NCBI GenBank assembly: GCA_016937995.1
Contig: JAFGVM010000017.1
Location: 1-32,931 of the forward strand
Source: Candidatus Delongbacteria bacterium
GTDB taxonomy: Bacteria; UBA4055
Length of the DNA stretch: 32,931 nucleotides
Direction: 5' to 3'
The notes beneath the pieces are model-generated. The model did not search any database. It had not been told where the DNA came from and worked only from the letters and a program-made list of their open reading frames with translations. Position 1 is the stretch's first letter. Every line of letters begins with the position of its first letter. Shown here one piece after another: positions 25,009 to 32,929 of the stretch. The translations under genes were made by a program, and so were the position numbers.

Positions 25009-25342
25009 AATATAACCTTCAAGTTAATTATTTGATCTTAGTGTTGTGCCGCAAACTGTATTTTTGTCAGAAATAATTTGTAAATAAATGCCTGATAAGT
25101 CAAGAGATATATTTAATAGTCCGTAGAACTCAAAAAAAATAAAATGAAGAGTTTGAAGTCAATTAACACTTTAGATCTTGAAAACTTCATAGTGTAAAAA
25201 TTAACAATTCACCGCAAATTTTAAAATGAATTTAAATAAAGATATGCAAGGAGAATGTAAATTTTCGAAAATGAGTTTACATGATGTAAATGAATTGAGA
25301 ATAATTTACACTTCAACGCAGCAGATCAAAGTTTAAAACATT
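25009..25342. other. 334-base intergenic region with a two-tier hairpin repeat
   Basis: No coding region is seen between the YihY start and the dnaB stop. It is AT-rich. The notable content is the nested hairpin at 25256-25310, a copy of which lies at the right end of the window. A further weak hairpin (ACACT...AGTGT) lies near 25170-25197. No terminator with a T run was found for dnaB. Confidence 0.6.
25256..25310 (+). repeat. two-tier hairpin repeat, copy 1
   Basis: The outer stem TGTAAATT (25256-25263) pairs with AATTTACA (25303-25310). The inner stem GTTTAC (25275-25280) pairs with GTAAAT (25286-25291, one G-T) around a 5-base loop. The inner part, TGAGTTTAC...GTAAATGAA, is conserved in copy 2 at 32883-32929, while the outer stem bases differ but still pair. 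Confidence 0.65.
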
Positions 25343-26725
25343 TTATATTTGACTGTATCTATCTTCAGCAAACCTGTCAATATTATCCTCAAACTTCAAA
25401 CATTTTTTATCAAAATGAAGGTTGACGATCCCGGTCGGACCACTTCTCTGCTTACCGATAATAACTTCAGCAAGACCTGACTGATCCCGCCCGTTAGCAT
25501 CCTTTATACCATAAAATTCAGGTCTTAAAATGAACATAACAAGGTCTGCATCCTGCTCGATCGCACCTGATTCCCGAAGATCAGAAAGAATAGGTCTCTT
25601 GTCCTGTCTTTTATCAACCTCTCTGTTCAGCTGTGATAGGACCATAATTGGAACATCAAGTTCTTTTGAAAGACCTTTTAATGCTCTGGATATCCTGGAA
25701 ATACCTTCATGTCTCTCTATCTTTGAGTCTGTCTCCATCAAACCGATATAATCAATAATGATCAGACCGATATTTTTATCTTTTTTCAATCTTCGGCATT
25801 TTGTTCTAAGCTCAAGAACATTCAGTGAAGTGGAATCATCAATGAAAATTGGAAGTTCTGCAAGGGCACCCATTGCAATGCCAAGAGATGTCCATTCATC
25901 AGCCTGTAGATTTCCGGCTTTAAGATTTTTAAGGCTGACATTACCAACCATAGAAAGTAATCTCATTGCCAATTCACTTCTACCCATTTCAAGGCTGAAA
26001 ATAGCTACCGGAGTCTTTTCTTCTGATCTCGCTGCATTTATAGCAAAATTCAAAGCCAGCTGAGTTTTTCCCATACTAGGTCTTGCAGCAAGAACTAAAA
26101 GATTACTGTTCTGCCATCCGGCTGTCAGTGAATCAAGTCTCTCATATCCTGAAGTAACACCTGAGACATCACCTGATTTTTTACTCCACTCTTCTATCTG
26201 TGCGTATACTTTATATAATGATTCCTCAATTTGTAAAGGTATGTTCCTCTGCTTTTTTTCCGCCAGTTCAAATAATTCCCCACTGAGCTTGTCCAATAAC
26301 TGATTGGCCTCTTTCTCCTCAGAATATGCAGTTTCTATAGAATCAGTGCTTAAGTGTATTAATGATCTCAGCAAATATTTATTTTGAACTATTTCTGCAT
26401 AATGCCTGATATTTGCGCTTGTGGAAATTGCATCTATTACTTCTGCCAGATAAGGAGCTCCTCCTGCATCACTTAGTTTCCCTGTCTTATGAAGGTGATT
26501 TTTTAAACTAAGCAGATCAATAGCATGATTATTTGACATGAGATTTTTCATTGCCTGATAAATATATCTGTGTTGTTTTGAATAAAAATATGATTCCTCT
26601 GGACGCATATCACCTAGTTTTTCATCCCAGTCCTCATCTATCATAATACAACAAAGTAATGCTTTTTCTATTTCAAGGTCATGCGGTGGTATTTTTTTTA
26701 TATCTTCGTTCATCTCAGGATCCAT
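25343..26725 (-). CDS. dnaB: replicative DNA helicase DnaB
   Basis: DnaB is the hexameric 5'-3' helicase that unwinds DNA at the replication fork. The N-terminal primase-interaction domain opens with PPHDLEIEKALLCCIM. The RecA-like core has Walker A ARPSMGKT (residues 214-221), SLEMGRSELAMRL, Walker B LIIIDYIGLM, the LSQLNREVDKR motif, and the C-terminal KQRSGPTG with the arginine finger. At 460 residues it is normal and there is no intein. The ATG has no strong ribosome site; a second ATG four codons later is an alternative. Transcription is away from the EamA gene. Confidence 0.97.
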   Translation of the reverse strand: MDPEMNEDIKKIPPHDLEIEKALLCCIMIDEDWDEKLGDMRPEESYFYSKQHRYIYQAMKNLMSNNHAIDLLSLKNHLHKTGKLSDAGGAPYLAEVIDAISTSANIRHYAEIVQNKYLLRSLIHLSTDSIETAYSEEKEANQLLDKLSGELFELAEKKQRNIPLQIEESLYKVYAQIEEWSKKSGDVSGVTSGYERLDSLTAGWQNSNLLVLAARPSMGKTQLALNFAINAARSEEKTPVAIFSLEMGRSELAMRLLSMVGNVSLKNLKAGNLQADEWTSLGIAMGALAELPIFIDDSTSLNVLELRTKCRRLKKDKNIGLIIIDYIGLMETDSKIERHEGISRISRALKGLSKELDVPIMVLSQLNREVDKRQDKRPILSDLRESGAIEQDADLVMFILRPEFYGIKDANGRDQSGLAEVIIGKQRSGPTGIVNLHFDKKCLKFEDNIDRFAEDRYSQI

Positions 26726-26758
26726 TTTGATATTTTGACTGATTTATTCGGGACGTTC

Positions 26759-26787
26759 AAGATACTTGTAAAATTTTAATTCCTCAA
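26759..26787 (-). promoter_or_regulatory. possible dnaB promoter
   Basis: On the minus strand TTGAGG (26782-26787), 17 bases, TATCTT (26759-26764, fits TAnnnT), about 34 bases before the dnaB start. The -35 is only partly consensus. Confidence 0.45.
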
Positions 26788-26973
26788 TATTAATGTCAGA
26801 AAATTTTATTTTTTTTGTTCCACTGCCTAAAATTGTGAAAAAAATTGCCAAATCTCACTTTTTATGAATGTGAATTATGTTGATAAAAAATACTGTATTG
26901 ATTTATATGACCAAATAAAGTAAATTTATCCCCTTACTCGCAATGTGTATAACCTAACAGAGAAACTGATTTT

Positions 26974-27840
26974 ATGCTTATTTTACTTGTCATTATAAAT
27001 TTATTATGGGCTTCTACCTTTATCTTCGGAAAAGTACTTTTGGTCGATTATGAATTACCTGTCTCATTTATCATCTCATTTCGATTTTTACTTGCAGGTA
27101 TCACTGTAGGAATATTCTTTAAGAAAAAGATCACATTGAACAGGAATAATATCATAAAAGGTAGTATAATCGGTTCCATCAATGGTCTTGCAATGATATT
27201 TCAGCTTGTCGGACTTCAATATACAACTGCATCAAATTCGGGATTCCTGACTGCAACATATATTTTATTCTTACCTTTTGTTGAAAAACTATTCTGGAGG
27301 AACAAGATCAGGGCGATAGTTCTTTTCAGTGTGGCTACCGCATTTATCGGAGTTTATCTTCTTTCTGTAAGCGACATAGGCAGTTTCAGCTTTAATATTG
27401 GTGATATTTATACGATCGCATGTGGTTTGACCTTTGCTTTCCAGATCATGTTCATCAGCCATTTTACAAAAGAAAAAAATATGTTCTCACTGATATTCGT
27501 TCAATTTATTGCAAGCGCTGTTCTGGGATTCGGTTACCTGGGTTATGAGATATTTGTGTTTGGAAGGTCTATCGATCTTGATACAGTATTTGACCCTATC
27601 GTAATTTTAACACTTGTATTTCTTGCTGTATTTGCTACATTTATTCCATTTTCACTTCAATTTTATATTCAAAAGAGAATTCAGCCTACTATTGCAGGAT
27701 TAGGATATCTGATGGAGCCAGTTTTTACTGTTATACTTGCTGTAATTTTTCTCAGTGAAGGTTTTGGATGGCAGACATTTTTTGGGGTTTTACTTATTCT
27801 GACAGGTATTATTATGGTCAATATTAAGAAAAAAGCTTGA
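26974..27840 (+). CDS. EamA/DMT superfamily transporter
   Basis: The 288-residue protein has ten hydrophobic segments in two halves of five, the drug/metabolite transporter form. The first half begins NLLWASTFIFGKVLL, a usual EamA opening, and the second half ends with LMEPVFTVILAVIFLSEGFGWQTFFGVLLILTG, the typical last two helices. It sits in the inner membrane and probably exports a small metabolite or amino acid; the substrate cannot be read from sequence. AGAGAAA upstream is a modest ribosome site. Its last codons overlap the -35 of the toxin-antitoxin promoter. Confidence 0.9.
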   Translation: MLILLVIINLLWASTFIFGKVLLVDYELPVSFIISFRFLLAGITVGIFFKKKITLNRNNIIKGSIIGSINGLAMIFQLVGLQYTTASNSGFLTATYILFLPFVEKLFWRNKIRAIVLFSVATAFIGVYLLSVSDIGSFSFNIGDIYTIACGLTFAFQIMFISHFTKEKNMFSLIFVQFIASAVLGFGYLGYEIFVFGRSIDLDTVFDPIVILTLVFLAVFATFIPFSLQFYIQKRIQPTIAGLGYLMEPVFTVILAVIFLSEGFGWQTFFGVLLILTGIIMVNIKKKA

Positions 27841-27865
27841 CTTTTACACTTGCCGTATATACATT
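27837..27865 (+). promoter_or_regulatory. promoter of the toxin-antitoxin operon
   Basis: TTGACT (27837-27842) lies over the stop codon of the EamA gene. It is followed by a 17-base spacer and TACATT (27860-27865, fits TAnnnT), about 22 bases before the antitoxin start codon. The -10 lies inside the palindrome at 27853-27875. Confidence 0.65.
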
Positions 27866-27875
27866 ATGTATACGG
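27853..27875. promoter_or_regulatory. palindromic operator of the toxin-antitoxin operon
   Basis: A 23-base inverted repeat with perfect 7-bp outer arms (CCGTATA/TATACGG) and a nearly symmetric centre. It covers the -10 and start region, the usual site for self-repression by the antitoxin or the antitoxin-toxin complex. Confidence 0.7.
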
Positions 27876-27887
27876 AAGAGGCTTTAA

Positions 27888-28115
27888 ATGATCAAAAAAA
27901 TGATAAAACATGGAAACAGCTCCGCACTTGTAATTGATAAACCAATTATCGAACTGCTTCATATTGATGAGAGTACCGCATTAGAACTTTCTACTGACGG
28001 AAAAAATATCATTATTTCTCCCGTAAGTGATGAAAAAAGGATGGACAGACTGAAAAATTCTCTCGACTTTATCAATAGAACTCATTCAAAAACTTTAAAT
28101 AAACTATCTGAATGA
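27888..28115 (+). CDS. AbrB/MazE-like antitoxin
   Basis: The 75-residue protein has the SpoVT/AbrB swapped-hairpin pattern at its N-terminus: IKHGNSSALVIDKPIIELLHI, then a strand pair through KNIIISPV. This DNA-binding fold is shared by MazE-type antitoxins. The C-terminal 25-30 residues are charged and helical and would wrap the toxin. AGAGG before the ATG supports the start. It overlaps the toxin start by four bases (ATGA) and has a palindrome over its promoter, so self-repression is likely. Confidence 0.85.
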   Translation: MIKKMIKHGNSSALVIDKPIIELLHIDESTALELSTDGKNIIISPVSDEKRMDRLKNSLDFINRTHSKTLNKLSE

Positions 28116-28519
28116 AAAAAGCTGTCTTATTTCTTACACTTGCAGAAGTAATAGAGATCCATAACAATCAAATTGAAATATACGGCGGCAGGAAAGGCTT
28201 GAGAGATATTACCCTTTTAAGCTCAGCTCTATCTATGGCTGAGACAACCTTTGAAGGCAAATATTTACATACTGATCTTTTCAGTATGGCAGCAGCATAT
28301 ATTTTTCATATTTGCCAGAATCATCCGTTTGTAGATGGAAATAAAAGGGTAGCTCTTGTAACCGGTCTGGTATTTCTTGATTTTAATGGAATTATTTTAA
28401 CAGATCCTAATGAAGAACTATATACGATGATGATGAAAGTAGCAAAAGGAAAAGAGAACAAAGAATTTATTTCTAACATTTTAAGAAAACTTTCAGAATG
28501 TATAATCAAGAACAAATAA
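28112..28519 (+). CDS. doc: Doc-like (death-on-curing, Fic fold) toxin
   Basis: The 135-residue protein belongs to the Doc branch of the Fic fold. The key motif HPFVDGNKR (residues 71-79) fits HxFx(D/N)(A/G)NKR. In phage P1 Doc this site phosphorylates elongation factor Tu and stops translation. GGRKGLRDITLLSSAL near residues 25-40 is also typical. The motif is intact, so the toxin is probably active. The start overlaps the antitoxin stop (ATGA), so the two are coupled. The partner is AbrB-like and not Phd-like, a known but less common pairing. The exonuclease III gene follows after 13 bases. Confidence 0.92.
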   Translation: MKKAVLFLTLAEVIEIHNNQIEIYGGRKGLRDITLLSSALSMAETTFEGKYLHTDLFSMAAAYIFHICQNHPFVDGNKRVALVTGLVFLDFNGIILTDPNEELYTMMMKVAKGKENKEFISNILRKLSECIIKNK

Positions 28520-28532
28520 TTTAGGAATTTTT

Positions 28533-29297
28533 ATGAAAATCTACTCATTTAACGTAAATGGTATCAGAGCAGCATCGAAAAAAGGTTTCTTTGAATGGTT
28601 AGACTCTGAGAAACCTGATATCCTATGTCTTCAGGAAACAAAGATACATGATGATCAGCTGGAAGATGATATGAGGAACCGTGAGGGATATCATTCTTAT
28701 TTTTCATTTGCAGTTAAAAAGGGCTATAGCGGAACAGCAGTATATTCTAAGATAAAACCAAAGAACGTAACCTATGGAGTCGGAATAGAAGAATTCGACA
28801 CGGAAGGAAGGATCGTCCAGGCCGAGTATAAAGATTTTACATTGTTGAATATTTATTTCCCGAACGGCCAAATGAGTGACACAAGACTTGATTATAAACT
28901 GAGATTCTATGATGCTATTCTGGAACATTGTGAAAAACTTAGATCAGCAGGAACAAACCTTGTCATTTGCGGAGATTACAACACTGCACATCATCCTATA
29001 GACCTTAAAAATCCGAAATCAAATGAAACCAGATCAGGCTTCCTCCCTGTAGAAAGAGAATGGATGACAAAATTTGAAAATACCGGATACGTTGATACTT
29101 TTAGAAAATTATACCCTGAAAAAGTGGAATATTCATGGTGGAGCTATAGATTTAATGCAAGACAGAATAATGCCGGATGGAGAATAGACTATCATTTTGT
29201 AAATAAAGAATTCTTTAATAAAGTAAAAGATTCATACATCTTAAATGAAGTGGAAGGATCCGATCACTGTCCTGTTGTACTTGAATTAGATTTGTAA
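28533..29297 (+). CDS. xth: exodeoxyribonuclease III (AP endonuclease, ExoA/Xth type)
   Basis: This enzyme cuts DNA at abasic sites in base-excision repair and degrades 3' ends. Catalytic residues of the exonuclease-endonuclease-phosphatase fold are in place: Asn7/Asn9 in FNVNGIRA, Glu35 in LQETK, Tyr109 in NIYFPNG, Asp149 and Asn151 in CGDYNTAH, and the final Asp244-His245 in SDHCPV. WWSYRFNARQNNAGWRIDY is a strong family segment. At 254 residues it is complete. AGGA upstream of the ATG gives the ribosome site. It starts 13 bases after the toxin stop with no separate promoter seen, so it may be transcribed with the toxin-antitoxin pair. Confidence 0.95.
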   Translation: MKIYSFNVNGIRAASKKGFFEWLDSEKPDILCLQETKIHDDQLEDDMRNREGYHSYFSFAVKKGYSGTAVYSKIKPKNVTYGVGIEEFDTEGRIVQAEYKDFTLLNIYFPNGQMSDTRLDYKLRFYDAILEHCEKLRSAGTNLVICGDYNTAHHPIDLKNPKSNETRSGFLPVEREWMTKFENTGYVDTFRKLYPEKVEYSWWSYRFNARQNNAGWRIDYHFVNKEFFNKVKDSYILNEVEGSDHCPVVLELDL

Positions 29298-29323
29298 GGG
29301 TCGCAGATCTGTGACCCTTACAA
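29292..29323. repeat. 32-base near-perfect palindrome between convergent genes
   Basis: Arms TTGTAAGGGTC (29292-29302) and GACCCTTACAA (29313-29323) pair over 11 bp, and the loop holds a further CAGATCTG palindrome. The stop codon of xth lies in the left arm. No T run follows on either strand, so it is not a standard terminator; it may be another dispersed repeat. Confidence 0.65.
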
Positions 29324-29330
29324 AATCCGC

Positions 29331-30011
29331 TTACTCTATCGGTCTTATATCCAAATATTTAACATGCATTGTAAAATACGACATTGTCCCACCGTAAGGC
29401 ATAGCGATCGGCTCAAGAACTTTAAATTTTACACGGTATTTCCTTCCCTGAATTAAACTTTCAAGCCTACTTGCCTGCTTATCCGAAGTTAACCAATCCT
29501 TTGGTTTTCCACCCGGATTTACCGAACTGTAGTACTGTGTTCTCAGTTTCCAGCTCTTCTCCTGGAACATATAATTTTGAGTAATATTCTTTTTCATACT
29601 GAAATCAAGAGTAATAACAGCATCTTTGGCAAAAAGTTTTTCTACTTTACTCTTATATTCGTCCGACTTATCATAGAATTCTTTTGCAGAAACACTTTTC
29701 CCTCTTCTTTCATAGGCTTTGGCTGTTTCTACTGCCTCAAGGTATTCTTCTACATCAGCAATTATTGCAGTAATATTTGCTGAAGATTTATTAAAAACAC
29801 CTTTTGATGAAGCGGTGTTCGTTGAAGTGCTTGTTGATGATTTGGTCTTAGGTTTACTTTTTTTACCGGCTATCACTGTTTCAAGACTGTCTATCTTTGC
29901 TTCAAGCTTAGCAATTTTATTCTTATTTTCCTCCTGGGTACTCAAGTCTATACATCCGGTGAACACGAATGCAAGCACAATTGTAAAAACTACTACTGAA
30001 CATCTTTTCAT
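29331..30011 (-). CDS. coiled-coil lipoprotein of unknown function
   Basis: From the chosen ATG the protein has about 226 residues. Its lipoprotein signal peptide ends in VFTGC (Cys20). A short coiled coil follows (NKIAKLEAKIDSLETVI), then a Ser/Thr/Lys linker (about 50-75) and a C-terminal domain with no motif I recognise. The start is the ATG at 30009-30011, because GGAGGGGA lies just before it and the signal peptide begins there; an upstream in-frame start would add eleven residues that spoil the signal peptide. It lies downstream of serS but beyond its terminator, so it probably has its own promoter. Confidence 0.8.
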   Translation of the reverse strand: MKRCSVVVFTIVLAFVFTGCIDLSTQEENKNKIAKLEAKIDSLETVIAGKKSKPKTKSSTSTSTNTASSKGVFNKSSANITAIIADVEEYLEAVETAKAYERRGKSVSAKEFYDKSDEYKSKVEKLFAKDAVITLDFSMKKNITQNYMFQEKSWKLRTQYYSSVNPGGKPKDWLTSDKQASRLESLIQGRKYRVKFKVLEPIAMPYGGTMSYFTMHVKYLDIRPIE

Positions 30012-30048
30012 TTCCCCTCCTCTAAATAATTTATGAACTATCATTATT

Positions 30049-30078
30049 AATATAACAAATCGTTTACAAATTTGCCAA
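30049..30078 (-). promoter_or_regulatory. possible promoter of the coiled-coil lipoprotein gene
   Basis: On the minus strand TTGGCA (30073-30078), an 18-base spacer and TATATT (30049-30054), directly after the serS terminator and about 38 bases before the start codon. Confidence 0.5.
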
Positions 30079-30106
30079 AATAAAAAAGGCAGGTCATTAA
30101 CCTGCC
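30078..30106 (-). terminator. intrinsic terminator of serS
   Basis: On the minus strand GGCAGGT and ACCTGCC form a 7-bp stem with a 5-base loop (30088-30106), followed by TTTTTTATTTT. It lies 17 bases after the serS stop codon. Confidence 0.9.
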
Positions 30107-30122
30107 CTCCAATTCTCCATTA

Positions 30123-31388
30123 TCAATTTATGAGATCAAACCCGGTGTATTTTCTAAGAACCTCGGGAACCGTGATAGATCCATCCTCATTTTGATAATG
30201 CTCCATCAAAGAGACCATCAATCTTGAAGTTGCCAACCCGCTTCCATTTAGAGTATGAATAAATTCTGGTTTCGCTTTTGGTTCAGGTCTATAACGGATG
30301 TTCATTCTTCTTGCTTGAAAATCTTCAAAGTTACTGCATGATGATGCTTCTAAATATTTATCTTCAGCCGGTGACCATGTCTCTATATCATAGCATTTTG
30401 CTGCTCCAAAACTAAGATCTCCGGTACAAAGCTCCAATACTCTGTATGGAATTTTCAGTTCTCCAAGAATTCCTTCAACCCTTTTCAGCAACTCTTCCAG
30501 TTCATCGTAAGAAGTCTCAGGCCTTACAAATTTTACCATCTCAACTTTATTGAATTGATGAACTCTTAACAAACCTTTAGTTTCTTTACCATAACTTCCC
30601 GCTTCTCTTCTGAAACAAGGTGTATATCCTGTATAATTTATAGGTAATTCTTTAACATCAAGCATTTCTTCTCTGTGAATATTTGTAAGAGTTACTTCAC
30701 CGGTCGGGATCAAATATATGTCATCTCTTTCACTGTAATACATATCATCTTTCAACTTTGGTAGTTGAGAAGTTCCCTCCATTGCGGAAGGTAGTGCTAC
30801 TATTGGTGGAATCACTTCCCTATATCCGTCTTTAATATGAAATTCAAGCATATAATTTATCAATGCTCTTTCGAGCTGTGCTCCTTTCCCGATATATAAA
30901 GGAAATCCTGAACCTGACATTCTGCTTGCACGCTTAAAGTCCATAATTCCAAGTTTTTCGGTAAGTTCAATATGATCAAGAACTTTAAAACCAAAGTTTC
31001 TCTTCTCACCAACCTCTTTTACAGTGACATTTTCTTTCTCACTCTTACCTACAGGAACTGAATCATGAGGTAAATTTGGAATTGACATCATTATTTCTCT
31101 GATATCTACATCTATCTCTCTGATCTTACCGTCCAGAACAGCTATATTATCACCGATCTCTCTTGTTGCTGTGATCGGCTCAGTTGCGTCTTTTTTTTCT
31201 CTTTTCAGCTGAGCTATCATTTGCGTAGCTTTATTTCTTTCAGCTTTTAACTGCTCTACTTCACCCAGAAGATTTCTTCTGTCAGTATCAAGTTTTAATA
31301 ATTTATCAATATCAATTATAGTATTTTTTGTTTCTAATCTCTTTTTAACTTCATCAGGATTTTCCCTGATATATTTAATGTCTAACAT
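30123..31388 (-). CDS. serS: serine--tRNA ligase
   Basis: SerS charges tRNA-Ser (and tRNA-Sec, the precursor for the SelB pathway) with serine. The N-terminal 110 residues are the coiled-coil tRNA-binding arm. The class II core has PTGEVTLTN, the motif 2 loop CFRREAGSYGKETKGLLRVHQF, DIETWSPAEDKYLEASSCSNFEDFQARR and motif 3 LNGSGLATSRLMVSLMEHYQ. I chose the ATG of MLDIKYIREN, with GGAG six bases upstream; an in-frame TTG four codons earlier would overlap this ribosome site. From there the protein has 421 residues, a normal length. It is followed by a strong terminator. Confidence 0.97.
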   Translation of the reverse strand: MLDIKYIRENPDEVKKRLETKNTIIDIDKLLKLDTDRRNLLGEVEQLKAERNKATQMIAQLKREKKDATEPITATREIGDNIAVLDGKIREIDVDIREIMMSIPNLPHDSVPVGKSEKENVTVKEVGEKRNFGFKVLDHIELTEKLGIMDFKRASRMSGSGFPLYIGKGAQLERALINYMLEFHIKDGYREVIPPIVALPSAMEGTSQLPKLKDDMYYSERDDIYLIPTGEVTLTNIHREEMLDVKELPINYTGYTPCFRREAGSYGKETKGLLRVHQFNKVEMVKFVRPETSYDELEELLKRVEGILGELKIPYRVLELCTGDLSFGAAKCYDIETWSPAEDKYLEASSCSNFEDFQARRMNIRYRPEPKAKPEFIHTLNGSGLATSRLMVSLMEHYQNEDGSITVPEVLRKYTGFDLIN

Positions 31389-31496
31389 TATATGCTCCAA
31401 TTTTTTGTATTTATGGCTTGTAATATAAAAAATATTTATGTTTTAGCAATTTGTTTTAATCTTTAAGGAATTAAAACAAATTCATAAACCAGGAAT

Positions 31497-32690
31497 TTAT
31501 TTCATTAATATCATTTTTTTTGTCGATCGAACACCGTTAACTTCAAGCTGATAAAAATATAGACCCGAATTCAAATCCTGACCATCGAAACTGAAACTAT
31601 GGGAACCTTTCTCTAATCTTCCGACATTTAAAACTTTAACTACTTCACCGTTAGAATTAAAAACAGTAAGTTTAGTCACAGAATTATGCTTTAAAGTAAA
31701 ATTAATTTCTGTTGTCGGGTTGAACGGATTCGGATAATTCTGATGAAGTTCAAAATTTGAAATATTTCCGGAATAATATGTTTCTTCGATTCCTGTTGTT
31801 AGATTATAGACCTGCATTCTCATATACCATGCACCGTTGTAATCCGGAGTGTAAGAATTTGCCAATTCCCAGTAGTCATAATCCTCTAATTCAGCATATA
31901 TCCATGTGCCGGAACTCTCAGCATTTGGATCCATAGACATAAAATTACCGTCAGATGAGAAAACCAATGCCACATCCCCCGAAAAATATGTATCTGTAAA
32001 ATTAGATTGTATATAATCAAATTCAACATAAGAAGGTTCGTTCGCAGAACACAATAATGAATCCGCCATATCTCCGATCAGAATATCTGTTGGAACTTCA
32101 TTGAATTCAACAAGTTTCCAGTCCACCATTTCTTCTTCCTGAAAACCAAACTCTATCTGCTTAAGATACATTGAATCAGTACCGAAAGAAAAATGAGTGG
32201 CAGCTTTCCATTTAATTGTATCGATACCGACACAATATTGGGGTAAAAAACTGTATGCACTTCCCATTTCTATCCAGGAATATGCAGGATCATCTACTGT
32301 TAAAGTAAAAGTATCTGAAGTTTGGACTTCAAAAAGTGTATCTGCATAAACAGTATAAGTAATATCAGTTCTTCCAATTTGATCGCTTGAAGTTACTCTG
32401 ATATACAGATCATCGTTCAATATTGTTTGGGTTGCCGAAGCCAGGTTATTATCCATAATTACAACACCATTAGGATCATATGCTAGAAGTGGCAAACTGA
32501 ATCTGTTTTCAACATTTATTTCCAATACACTGTTGAAATACATGGACTTGCGGACAACTGGATTTATAACATAAAAACTATCCTGTTTTGCATCGCTTAA
32601 ACCCAGATGCTCTTTGTAAGTTGAAAAGGGATTTGCATAAGATATTGCTGCAAATATAATTATAAATATAACCGGTAGTGTTCTTTTCAT
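31497..32690 (-). CDS. secreted protein with a type IX secretion (Por) C-terminal sorting domain
   Basis: The 397-residue protein has a signal peptide (about residues 1-19, ending ISYA-NP). A middle part of beta-rich, Asp/Tyr-rich sequence has no catalytic motif I recognise. The last 80 residues are a clear T9SS type A sorting domain: HQNYPNPFNPTTEINF, then VFNSNGEVVKVL and the ending GLYFYQLEVNG...TKKMILMK. Such proteins cross the outer membrane through the Por machinery and are released or anchored at the surface. The machinery genes are not in this window. It has its own promoter; the ribosome site is weak and A-rich. Confidence 0.9.
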   Translation of the reverse strand: MKRTLPVIFIIIFAAISYANPFSTYKEHLGLSDAKQDSFYVINPVVRKSMYFNSVLEINVENRFSLPLLAYDPNGVVIMDNNLASATQTILNDDLYIRVTSSDQIGRTDITYTVYADTLFEVQTSDTFTLTVDDPAYSWIEMGSAYSFLPQYCVGIDTIKWKAATHFSFGTDSMYLKQIEFGFQEEEMVDWKLVEFNEVPTDILIGDMADSLLCSANEPSYVEFDYIQSNFTDTYFSGDVALVFSSDGNFMSMDPNAESSGTWIYAELEDYDYWELANSYTPDYNGAWYMRMQVYNLTTGIEETYYSGNISNFELHQNYPNPFNPTTEINFTLKHNSVTKLTVFNSNGEVVKVLNVGRLEKGSHSFSFDGQDLNSGLYFYQLEVNGVRSTKKMILMK

Positions 32691-32729
32691 TATTCGATCT
32701 TTAGTGTTTAGTTACAGTTGTTTAAACAG

Positions 32730-32758
32730 ATAATATAATATCTTTGTTCGAATGTCAA
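32730..32758 (-). promoter_or_regulatory. promoter of the T9SS cargo gene
   Basis: On the minus strand TTGACA (32753-32758), exactly 17 bases, TATTAT (32730-32735). The start would be near 32723, about 33 bases before the ATG. Confidence 0.8.
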
Positions 32759-32882
32759 ATTAAATTCTATTTGCAAACATACAGAAATGTATTTATCTTA
32801 CCACCCGTATTTCACTTGTGTGAAAACAAATGCGACTAAAATAAAGATATTGTGTAAAAATGCAGATTTTTTAGGAAGTAAC

Positions 32883-32929
32883 GAAATTATAAAGTGAGTT
32901 TACAGACGTAAATGAACGAATATAATTTC
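32883..32929 (+). repeat. two-tier hairpin repeat, copy 2
   Basis: The outer stem GAAATTATA (32883-32891) pairs perfectly with TATAATTTC (32921-32929). The inner stem GTTTAC (32898-32903) pairs with GTAAAT (32908-32913) around a 4-base loop. The inner core matches copy 1 at 25256-25310. The element may continue past the window edge. Confidence 0.65.

Noticed and set aside
31389-31496. T-box or other riboswitch before serS
   Set aside because: The leader is short and AT-rich, with no T-box sequence or antiterminator-terminator pair.
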